Shown: positions 1-5,375 of the stretch, piece by piece
Layout of the letters: every line of letters begins with the position of its first letter
How positions within the stretch are numbered: the stretch's first letter is position 1
Source of the DNA: JAZSQZ01 sp045538175
Lineage (GTDB): Bacteria; Bacillota; Clostridia; Christensenellales; UBA1242
Reading direction: 5' to 3'
DNA length: 5,375 bases
Assembly: GCA_045538175.1 (NCBI GenBank)
Contig: JAZSQZ010000078.1
Coordinates: 1 to 5,375, forward strand
The notes under the pieces: model-generated
What the model was told of the DNA's origin: nothing
Database searches by the model: none
Seen by the model: only the letters and a program-made list of their open reading frames with translations
Made by a program: the position numbers and the translations under genes

Positions 1-1453
1 TAAGTCTAAATAATGGTTTTGGATTTTGACAACCACAAGGTTCTAATACTTCTAAATCCTTTGCGAATTTTTCTGTAATTTGATCTACCCTTATATCATA
101 ATCAAACGAGTTGTGTGGCAAAAAGTCCTTTGGTGTATAATTTTGCGATAAAATATTATTAAGATTTACAATAAAGTTCTTAAAGTTTTTGGTCTTTATT
201 GTAAGACCTGCAGCCATTTTGTGCCCACCAAAAGCTTCGACAACTTCTTTCATGCTTGAAATAGTCTCAAAGATATTTATGTCATTTATGCTTCTTGCAG
301 AGCCTTTAAGTTCGTCTCCAACTTCTGAAAACAAAATAGTAGGCTTATTAAACTCTCCAGCAATTTTTGCTGAAACAATGCCCAAAATACCACTATCCCA
401 ATTTTTGCTATAAAGAACAATTGATTTATAGTTTGATAGATTGATTTTCTTTAATTTTTCAATCGCATCATCATAAACATCATTGCAAAGTGATTGTCTA
501 TTTATGTTTAAATTGTTAAGAGTATCTATTGTGTTTTTAAGCAAAATCTTATCTTCTTCAATGAAGAGCTTTAAGGCAACAGTTGCATCTCCCATTCTGC
601 CGGCAGCATTGATTTTAGGTGATAATCTAAAAGAAACATCACCGGCAGATATGTTATATGAAAGTTTGCTGTCTTTGATAAGCATTTTAATGCCAAGGGG
701 CAAATCTTTTTCAAAATTTTTAAGACCAAGTTTTACAATTGCTCTATTTTCATCTGTAAGCGGAACAATATCTGCAATTGTTGCAAGAGCGCAAATTGCC
801 ATATACTTTTCGGCTGTATGAATACCAGCAAGTCCTTGAACAAGTTTTAGGGCAACCCCTGTACCACAAAGTTGCGAAAATGGGTATTTTTGATTAGGAA
901 GTTTTGCATTAACCACAATAGTATTTGGCAAAACTTCTGGTATATCGTGGTGGTCTGTAATAATGATTTCGATACCCAATGTCTTTGCATATTCAACTTC
1001 GCTAGCACAAGAAATACCACAGTCAACAGTAATTATAAGTGAAGGATTATATTCTTTTTTAACCTTGTCAATTGTATCGTTTGTAAGACCATAACCATCA
1101 ATATAACGATTAGGTAAATAAAAATCTACATAGAAATTTATACTTGCAAAATATTTGATTAAAATTGCACTTGCACTTACCCCGTCGACATCATAATCGC
1201 CAAAAATAAGAACTTTTTCGTTATTCTTTATTGCTTTTTTTATTCTTTCAACTGCCCTATCCATATCCTTTAAAAGAAAAGGATTATACAAATCACTAAG
1301 TTTTGGATTTAAAAACTTTTCAATTTGTTCTTCAGTAGTATAATCGCGTGAAAAAAGTAGCTCAACAACGATTGAACTTAAATTAAATTTATTTACTATT
1401 CTATCTATGTCTTCTTTCTTAAATTTTGTTTTTTGTTTTTGTAAAATATCCAT
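1..1453 (-). CDS. recJ: Single-stranded-DNA-specific exonuclease RecJ (3' end cut off by window edge)
   Basis: RecJ is a cytoplasmic 5'-3' exonuclease that degrades single-stranded DNA in RecF-pathway recombination, mismatch repair and base-excision repair, using two metal ions in a DHH active site. The 484 codons visible carry the family motifs in order: FGDYDVDG (residues 84-91), VDCG (143-146), TDHH (166-169), ADIVPL (227-232), NAAGRMG (282-288), the DHHA1 segment around W352-S361, GGHKMAAGL (409-417), and the start of the OB-like domain with EPCGCQNPKPLF (471-482). The frame is open to the left edge with no stop, so the C-terminus is missing; family members run from about 570 to nearly 800 residues. 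The ATG at 1453 is chosen because the N-terminal part then matches the family length and a weak TAGGT lies about 9 nt upstream. It follows secF by 58 bp, with an intrinsic terminator between. The identification is secure. Confidence 0.96.
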   Translation of the reverse strand, partial: MDILQKQKTKFKKEDIDRIVNKFNLSSIVVELLFSRDYTTEEQIEKFLNPKLSDLYNPFLLKDMDRAVERIKKAIKNNEKVLIFGDYDVDGVSASAILIKYFASINFYVDFYLPNRYIDGYGLTNDTIDKVKKEYNPSLIITVDCGISCASEVEYAKTLGIEIIITDHHDIPEVLPNTIVVNAKLPNQKYPFSQLCGTGVALKLVQGLAGIHTAEKYMAICALATIADIVPLTDENRAIVKLGLKNFEKDLPLGIKMLIKDSKLSYNISAGDVSFRLSPKINAAGRMGDATVALKLFIEEDKILLKNTIDTLNNLNINRQSLCNDVYDDAIEKLKKINLSNYKSIVLYSKNWDSGILGIVSAKIAGEFNKPTILFSEVGDELKGSARSINDINIFETISSMKEVVEAFGGHKMAAGLTIKTKNFKNFIVNLNNILSQNYTPKDFLPHNSFDYDIRVDQITEKFAKDLEVLEPCGCQNPKPLFRL

Positions 1454-1478
1454 AAAAGTACCTAGAATTGAATGATTG

Positions 1479-1504
1479 AAAAAAGCCCTCATAAATTAGA
1501 GGGC
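1479..1504 (-). terminator. Rho-independent terminator after secF, just ahead of recJ
   Basis: Read on the minus strand, GCCCTC, an 8-nt loop and GAGGGC form a perfect 6-bp GC-rich stem (1485-1504), followed at once by six T residues (1479-1484). It starts 7 nt after the secF stop codon. It should end most secDF transcripts. Only 25 nt separate the T-tract from the recJ start codon, which is too little for a promoter, so it may act as a partial terminator or attenuator for recJ. Confidence 0.88.
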
Positions 1505-1511
1505 AAGTTTT

Positions 1512-2567
1512 CTAATCTTTTACCTCAATAACAGGTGCATCATCATCTTCATCATTTGTAAGAATAGCAGTTGTGTCAGGTTTTACAAGTTTTCTTTGTT
1601 TTGCAATCAAAGCCCAGAAGCTTGGAACAATAAAGAAATTTGCAAAGAATGAACAAATAACTGCAATCAACAAACTAATGCAGCCGAATAACCAGTTAGA
1701 GAAAAGTAAAATTGAGCAAATTAAAACAATAATAACAGAAACAGCAAAAGCAAAAACTGTTCTTGCAAATAAGTTCTTAGTTGACATATTTGCAATTTCT
1801 AAATTAGTTTTTGCAGTAAGTGCTGGGTCTTTAAAATTTTGTTTGATTTCATCGAAATAAATTCCATTATTATAAACAGTTGCAAGTAAAACAACAAATA
1901 ATGAAATATAAAATGAAATACCAACAGGAATTCTAGTCAAAGCAAGTAATCCAAATGTTAAAAGAATTGCAACAGCAGTTCCTAAAATTGAAGACAAACC
2001 TGCAGAAACTGAGAAACGAATACAGAAATAAATAACTGAAACAGTAGCAACAAAAACCAAAATAGCAGCACTTAAAATGTTGATTGATTTTGGAAGTGAT
2101 GAACTTGTTCTGATTGTGTCGCGAGTGATATCATAGCTATCATCTAAAGAAACAAAAGCAGAACTTGTATTATAGTCAGCGTTGATTTTTTCTCTGATTT
2201 CGTTATTTAAAGAAGTCATTTGGTCTTTTGTATAGCCATTTACATCTTGGTATGAGTAAATAACAGTTTTTGAATCAAAAGAACCTTGATATTGTTTTGA
2301 AACAATTGAAATGTTTTTTGAAGCAAGTAAGTTTTCGATTTCGCCACAAATTTTATTGTGGTCAGTTTCTTCGTGAGCACCAATTTGAACTGAAAGTTGT
2401 GTGCCACCTGTAAATTCATAATTAAGGCTTAAGCCAAAGATGCAATATACGATTAAAGATAATGCTAAAATTGCACCGACAATAATATAAATAAGTTTCC
2501 AATTATTTGTAACGCTATAATTATCTAAAAAGTTGGAAGTTGTTTTTACATTTTTATTAGATTTCAT
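1512..2567 (-). CDS. secF: Protein translocase subunit SecF
   Basis: SecF pairs with SecD in the membrane to form the RND-type complex that uses proton flow to pull preproteins out of SecYEG. The 351 residues show the family layout: cytoplasmic N-terminus, helix 1 (about 25-46), YEFTGGTQL (50-58) opening the small external domain, then five helices near 163-183, 188-210, 216-236, 267-290 and 292-318. The IRF after helix 2 (183-185) and the FDEIKQN loop after helix 4 (238-244) fit the canonical RFE and FDRIREN positions. R269 aligns with the conserved helix-5 Arg. The usual Asp of the Y-S-x-N-D-T motif in helix 4 is Asn233, and the His-Asp pair of helix 3 is Val-Ala. The C-terminal tail (338-351) is strongly acidic. 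The ATG lies inside the end of secD (11-nt overlap), 9 nt after a strong GGAGG (2577-2581), which points to translational coupling. The family call is firm; the coupling chemistry is uncertain. Confidence 0.94.
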   Translation of the reverse strand: MKSNKNVKTTSNFLDNYSVTNNWKLIYIIVGAILALSLIVYCIFGLSLNYEFTGGTQLSVQIGAHEETDHNKICGEIENLLASKNISIVSKQYQGSFDSKTVIYSYQDVNGYTKDQMTSLNNEIREKINADYNTSSAFVSLDDSYDITRDTIRTSSSLPKSINILSAAILVFVATVSVIYFCIRFSVSAGLSSILGTAVAILLTFGLLALTRIPVGISFYISLFVVLLATVYNNGIYFDEIKQNFKDPALTAKTNLEIANMSTKNLFARTVFAFAVSVIIVLICSILLFSNWLFGCISLLIAVICSFFANFFIVPSFWALIAKQRKLVKPDTTAILTNDEDDDAPVIEVKD

Positions 2568-3846
2568 TTTTCTTACCCTCCCTCTTTTTAAGTCTATAAG
2601 TTTTTGGATGTATACTGTCGATTGTTAAGAACAATTTTGCAAAACCACGAAGAGCAACAAAAACAGTAAAGTAAGAAACAAATAATCCAATGAATAGTGA
2701 AACAACCAAGTCTGAGAATGCTTTTACACCTACAAAATAAGTTGCAAAGCAAAGAACTAACAAGATAATATGTGTTTCAAGTGTTGGTCTAATTGTCTTT
2801 TTGAAACCAGACATAACACTGTTAGGGATTTTCTTTCCAGAATAGTATTCTTTCTTAATTTTTTCAAAAACCATAACAGTTGCATCAATAAGAACAATGT
2901 AACTGATAAGTGTACCAATAATACCTGCAATTGAAAGGTTTGTAAGTGGAATTGCTTGCAATAAGAAAATATAAATTATAGCATAAAAAACATATGCTAA
3001 ATCAGCAAGCACACCCAAAATACCATAACGAAGTATCATAAATACAAATGTAGCAACTAAAATAACAGCAAGAGCAATAATAAGCATCAAAACAAAATTG
3101 TTGCCGATAGGTGCTGTTGTTTTGCCATTACTAATTTCTTTAAAGTAAATGTTGTTTGAAACAGTAGAAATTTGAAGTGCATAACTTTCTGCAGCAGATT
3201 GTGTTTCCATACTGATAAAAGTTGTGCCACCAGAAATTGCTTCTGAAACAGAAACTTTTGATAAAAGTTGTCCATCTACGAAGAAATAAAGGGTTTTGTC
3301 ACTTTCGCTTCCAGCAACTTCTTCTGTCAAATCAAAGAATTTGTCTCCACCTTCTTCTGTGAAGTTGATTGTAACACCCCAAGTGCCTGCCATTGATTGA
3401 TATGAAGCAATACAAGATTCAATGTCTGCCCCTGTGACACCTACAGTTTCACCTGTAGAGTCTTTTGTGATGTTTACGCCATCTTTGCTACCAATCAAGT
3501 TAAAAATTGAACTTGTAGAATTAAAAGCAGAAGCGTCAACTCTTATAAGGTTGCCATCAAGTCTAACAACTTCATAACCTTTTGAAGATAAAGTCTTTGA
3601 TAAGTTGCTTATAGCATTGTTTAAGTCTTCTTCAAAATCAGCTTGTGAAATTTCATCGTCTTTTTGTGCTTCATAAATAGCCATTGTGCCCCCATTGACA
3701 TCATAGTCAAGTGGAAGTGCATTAAAAAAGCCTCTAAATGTGGTTGTGGTTGTTGGAACATTAAAGCTGAAAAATGTCAAAACCAAACCAATAACTGCAA
3801 TAAGAGCAATCACACAAAATTTAATTCTATTATATTTTTTGGTCAT
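2557..3846 (-). CDS. secD: Protein translocase subunit SecD
   Basis: SecD is the larger half of the SecDF complex that assists late steps of Sec-dependent export. The 429 residues give helix 1 (about 9-28), an external domain of about 220 residues (30-250) starting with LPLDYDVNGGTMAIYEA (44-60), a divergent form of the LGLDLxGG signature, then helices near 251-272, 275-298, 304-326, 357-374 and 378-405. Helix 4 keeps the functional acid: IDATVMVFEKIKKE (320-333) matches the canonical VDANVLIFERIREE, with D321 at the proton-path Asp. The SGFKKTIRPTLETH segment (346-359) fits the loop before helix 5. The protein is shorter than E. coli SecD (615 residues), mostly in the external domain, as in separate clostridial SecDs. 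The canonical LPGIAG before helix 4 reads LSIAG. The ATG at 3846 has AGGAG (3853-3857) 6 nt upstream. It is first in a secD-secF operon under the promoter at 3873-3901. Confidence 0.94.
   Translation of the reverse strand: MTKKYNRIKFCVIALIAVIGLVLTFFSFNVPTTTTTFRGFFNALPLDYDVNGGTMAIYEAQKDDEISQADFEEDLNNAISNLSKTLSSKGYEVVRLDGNLIRVDASAFNSTSSIFNLIGSKDGVNITKDSTGETVGVTGADIESCIASYQSMAGTWGVTINFTEEGGDKFFDLTEEVAGSESDKTLYFFVDGQLLSKVSVSEAISGGTTFISMETQSAAESYALQISTVSNNIYFKEISNGKTTAPIGNNFVLMLIIALAVILVATFVFMILRYGILGVLADLAYVFYAIIYIFLLQAIPLTNLSIAGIIGTLISYIVLIDATVMVFEKIKKEYYSGKKIPNSVMSGFKKTIRPTLETHIILLVLCFATYFVGVKAFSDLVVSLFIGLFVSYFTVFVALRGFAKLFLTIDSIHPKTYRLKKREGKKNEI
2577..2581 (-). promoter_or_regulatory. secF ribosome-binding site inside the secD coding end
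   Basis: GGAGG on the minus strand, within the longer purine run GAGGGAGGG (2576-2584), sits 9 nt before the secF ATG and inside the last codons of secD. It decides the secF start and suggests coupled translation, which would help keep the two subunits near 1:1. Confidence 0.85.
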
Positions 3847-3852
3847 TACATA

Positions 3853-3857
3853 CTCCT
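3853..3857 (-). promoter_or_regulatory. secD ribosome-binding site
   Basis: AGGAG on the minus strand lies 6 nt upstream of the ATG at 3846 and supports that start. It falls in a short leader of roughly 20 nt after the predicted transcription start. Confidence 0.8.
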
Positions 3858-3872
3858 AATAATATGTTAACA

Positions 3873-3901
3873 ATTATATAAAAAATAACGCAATAAGTCA
3901 A
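3873..3901 (-). promoter_or_regulatory. Sigma-A-type promoter of secD-secF
   Basis: On the minus strand, TTGACT (3896-3901) and a perfect TATAAT (3873-3878) are separated by exactly 17 nt, so 11 of 12 positions match the vegetative consensus. The upstream flank (3902-3960) is very A/T-rich and could act as an UP element. Transcription should start near 3866, leaving a leader of about 20 nt with no room for a riboswitch. This suggests strong constitutive expression. Confidence 0.88.
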
Positions 3902-3960
3902 TTATATTTTAAGACAAAAACATCAAAATTTAATATTTACTTTTTTAATTTTTTAAAAAC

Positions 3961-3987
3961 AAAAAAACAGCATTTTCTGCTGTTTTT
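3961..3987 (-). terminator. Rho-independent terminator of the 278-residue gene
   Basis: On the minus strand, AAAAACAGCA, the loop GAAAA and TGCTGTTTTT form a 10-bp stem (3963-3987; core CAGCA/TGCTG), and the T run continues for two more bases to 3961. It begins 4 nt after the stop codon. The symmetric A/T flanks could also allow termination on the plus strand. It separates this gene from secDF. Confidence 0.87.
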
Positions 3988-3991
3988 ATAA

Positions 3992-4828
3992 TTATTGTCC
4001 GCCACCTTGTGATGATTCAAATCTCATTGCCATTCTGTCCATTGCAGTGCTATAAGCACTTGCAGTTTGTTGCCCTGTTTTCAAAGAATTTAAGCAAGTT
4101 GGTGTAGCAAGATGCGCAACGGTAAGTGGACTTTCTTCAACTTTTTCTGCAGCATTGTAATAAAAGTAATTTTCTTTTGGAAGTGCTGCGCTTCTAACGT
4201 TTTTAACAACACTCTTAAAACTGACTTTATCTTGTTGAGCAGCTGCACAAGCAAAGAACAACTCACTACCCCTTTGTTTATCAATTGGTTTCATCCAATT
4301 TGGATCTGCAGAACATCTTTGCCAACCACCTGGATCTGTAACAGGTGTGCCATTAGGTTTTGTTAAAGGCTTAATACCAAAAACCTTTTTTTCAATGTTT
4401 GTCATTACTTTTTCAATTCTGTTTGTGTTTGCTGTTTGTTGAGCTAGTGTGAGACGATTGTTAAAGAAATAATCATCAGCAATTACTTCACTTGTATCTT
4501 GCATTTTTGCATCTGGACTTTTAAGCAAAACTGTTGTTAAGTAATCTCCAACCGAATATAAAAGACCAAGTGCAGCCCTTTCTTCTTGTGGTGTTAATGT
4601 AATACCCCTATTAGAAAAGAACTTCTTAATTTCGTTTTGGAAAGCGTCTTTGCCTACATTGTTAAACAACAATCTCCTATCTCTATTAGGACCAGCGCCT
4701 TGTTGAAGAATTAAAACTTGGTCACGCACAGCCATAACTTTATCAAGACCGGTTTTACCCTTCCAACCTGCTCTCATATAATCAAAGTTTCTCTTAATAT
4801 ATAAAGCTAAACATTCTTGTTTTGTCAT
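3992..4828 (-). CDS. Uncharacterised soluble protein, 278 residues
   Basis: I do not recognise a family. The reading frame is clearly a gene: ATG with AGGAGA (4836-4841) 7 nt upstream, its own promoter at 4858-4886 and its own terminator at 3961-3987. The product has no signal peptide or membrane helix, so it is predicted to be cytoplasmic. Residues 1-150 look mainly helical and charged. A Pro/Gly-rich stretch (153-168, with TDPGGW) leads into a Trp/Cys segment (W169, C172, W178), followed by an Ala-rich helix with C194 (about 188-199). The C-terminus is Ser/Thr/Gln/Gly-rich and ends QGGGQ. The four cysteines (6, 172, 194, 245) form no obvious metal-binding motif. I see no nuclease, kinase, nucleotide-binding or DNA-binding signature. 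It sits between a TIGR04086-like membrane gene and secD on the same strand. Function cannot be assigned from sequence alone. Confidence 0.85.
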   Translation of the reverse strand: MTKQECLALYIKRNFDYMRAGWKGKTGLDKVMAVRDQVLILQQGAGPNRDRRLLFNNVGKDAFQNEIKKFFSNRGITLTPQEERAALGLLYSVGDYLTTVLLKSPDAKMQDTSEVIADDYFFNNRLTLAQQTANTNRIEKVMTNIEKKVFGIKPLTKPNGTPVTDPGGWQRCSADPNWMKPIDKQRGSELFFACAAAQQDKVSFKSVVKNVRSAALPKENYFYYNAAEKVEESPLTVAHLATPTCLNSLKTGQQTASAYSTAMDRMAMRFESSQGGGQ

Positions 4829-4857
4829 AGAAAAATCTCCTATTTAATTACACCTAG

Positions 4858-4886
4858 ATTATATATTAAAAAAGCATAATTTGCAA
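4858..4886 (-). promoter_or_regulatory. Sigma-A-type promoter of the 278-residue gene
   Basis: On the minus strand, TTGCAA (4881-4886) and a perfect TATAAT (4858-4863) lie 17 nt apart. The -35 box matches 4 of 6 consensus positions. Transcription would start near 4851, giving a leader of about 23 nt containing the AGGAGA ribosome-binding site (4836-4841). Confidence 0.8.
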
Positions 4887-4921
4887 TAGGGAAACACACA
4901 TTTTTTATAAAATTTTAGATT

Positions 4922-5314
4922 TTAATACTTAAAAATATTAACACAAAGTATTCCTGAAATTGCCCCTACCACAAAACTAAATAAAAGATCAAAAAGGATA
5001 CTTACACTAAAAGAAAATTCTCCATTTAGAATTGAAAATAAAAAAAATGAAACTATAGTGTATAAAACAGAAATTAGAATCCCTTTAACAAGCCCATTTT
5101 TTCTATCGGCCTTTAGACAAACAAAACAGCCACTTAAGATGCTTAATGTTTTTATAATTTGATTGACTATTTTAATTCCCAAGTCCGACATGTCAAAAAA
5201 TCTTAAACTAAGTGCAAATAAAAGTATCCCTATAAGCGAAAAACAAACTGCAACAAGAATTCCCTTTAAGATTTGAAAAATTACATTTTTGTTTTTTAAA
5301 CTTGCTACATTCAT
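4922..5314 (-). CDS. TIGR04086/YrzE-like four-helix membrane protein
   Basis: This is a 130-residue, very hydrophobic protein with four predicted helices near residues 11-37, 46-67, 76-96 and 103-126, joined by short loops. The second hairpin has the pattern of the TIGR04086 (B. subtilis YrzE-like) family: a Gly/Cys-containing helix 2, a basic loop KADRKNG (68-74), then GLVKGILISVLY opening helix 3. These proteins are about 120-130 residues long, occur in Gram-positive bacteria, and have no established function. The start is backed by AGGAG (5322-5326) 7 nt upstream of the ATG. In clostridia members of this family are, as I recall, often found near yajC and secD/secF, which agrees with the neighbours here. 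An intrinsic terminator lies directly upstream (5334-5364) and no terminator is visible downstream. The gene is certain; the family name rests on length, topology and context and is less so. Confidence 0.8.
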   Translation of the reverse strand: MNVASLKNKNVIFQILKGILVAVCFSLIGILLFALSLRFFDMSDLGIKIVNQIIKTLSILSGCFVCLKADRKNGLVKGILISVLYTIVSFFLFSILNGEFSFSVSILFDLLFSFVVGAISGILCVNIFKY

Positions 5315-5333
5315 ACACTCTCTCCTTTAAAAT

Positions 5334-5364
5334 AAAAAAACTCCATACAATATCGTATGAAGTT
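5334..5364 (-). terminator. Rho-independent terminator of a gene beyond the right edge
   Basis: On the minus strand, AACTTCATAC, a 6-nt loop and GTATGGAGTT form a 10-bp stem with one G-U pair (5339-5364), followed by seven T residues (5334-5340). It would stop a transcript arriving from upstream, outside the window. The T-tract ends only 8 nt before the ribosome-binding site of the membrane-protein gene, so no promoter fits between them and the hairpin may instead allow partial read-through. Confidence 0.82.
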
Positions 5365-5375
5365 CATTTTATTTT

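Noticed and set aside
189..413. Plus-strand 74-codon frame
   Set aside because: It is antisense to the RecJ DHHA1 region, including the GGHKMAAGL motif, and shows no independent coding evidence.
483..821. Plus-strand 112-codon frame
   Set aside because: It lies entirely antisense to well-conserved recJ motifs, has no recognisable domain, and is hydrophobic only because of complementary codon bias.
1573..1860. Plus-strand 95-codon frame
   Set aside because: It is antisense to the SecF membrane helices, with no ribosome-binding site and a composition that mirrors secF.
3087..3275. Minus-strand 62-codon frame inside secD
   Set aside because: It is an out-of-frame shadow within the conserved secD coding sequence without its own start signals.
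3664..3870. Plus-strand 68-codon frame with many cysteines that resembles a Cys-rich peptide precursor such as SCIFF
   Set aside because: It is the exact antisense of the secD N-terminus, where Thr and Ala codons read as Cys and Gly on the other strand. It lacks a convincing ribosome-binding site and promoter, and it overlaps the secD promoter region.
3847..3991. Possible riboswitch or small RNA in the secD upstream region
   Set aside because: The region is accounted for by a terminator, an A/T-rich flank, a promoter and a leader of about 20 nt; no structured leader fits after the predicted start.
4090..4284. Minus-strand 64-codon frame inside the 278-residue gene
   Set aside because: It is an out-of-frame shadow without a ribosome-binding site. 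A frameshift was considered, but the main frame is intact from its RBS to the terminator.
4112..4366. Plus-strand 84-codon frame rich in Phe, Cys and Trp
   Set aside because: It is antisense to the 278-residue gene, which has its own promoter, ribosome-binding site and terminator; this frame has none of these.

Overview
The window reads as a chromosomal housekeeping segment from a low-G+C Gram-positive-type bacterium, most likely an uncultured or gut-type clostridium-like Bacillota. By eye G+C is roughly one third. Shine-Dalgarno sites are strong AGGAG/GGAGG types, promoters look sigma-A-like, terminators are hairpin plus T-tract, and secD and secF are separate genes next to recJ. The standard code fits: no in-frame TGA is needed. 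All five genes lie on the minus strand, so transcription runs from high to low coordinates. No tRNA, rRNA, CRISPR, insertion sequence or phage feature was seen, and no gap between genes exceeds about 150 bases.

In order of transcription: (1) An intrinsic terminator at 5334-5364 ends a transcript entering from beyond the right edge. (2) A 130-residue four-helix membrane protein (4922-5314) resembles the TIGR04086/YrzE family. (3) A 278-residue soluble protein that I do not recognise (3992-4828) has its own promoter (4858-4886) and its own terminator (3961-3987). (4) secD (2557-3846) and secF (1512-2567) overlap by 11 nt. They are driven by a near-consensus promoter (3873-3901) and closed by a terminator (1479-1504). 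(5) recJ begins at 1453 and runs off the left edge after 484 codons.

SecD and SecF together form the proton-driven accessory complex of the SecYEG translocon. RecJ is a single-strand-specific 5'-3' exonuclease of recombination and repair; its place after secDF reflects conserved neighbourhood rather than shared function. The most notable points are: SecF lacks the transmembrane-4 aspartate used for proton transfer in well-studied homologues, while the partner residues in SecD and SecF are kept; an unrecognised soluble protein sits as an independent transcription unit at a position where clostridia, as I recall, often carry the SCIFF peptide and its maturase; and two intrinsic terminators lie so close to the next gene's ribosome-binding site that no promoter fits between them. 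I see no convincing evidence of a wholly new multi-gene system here.
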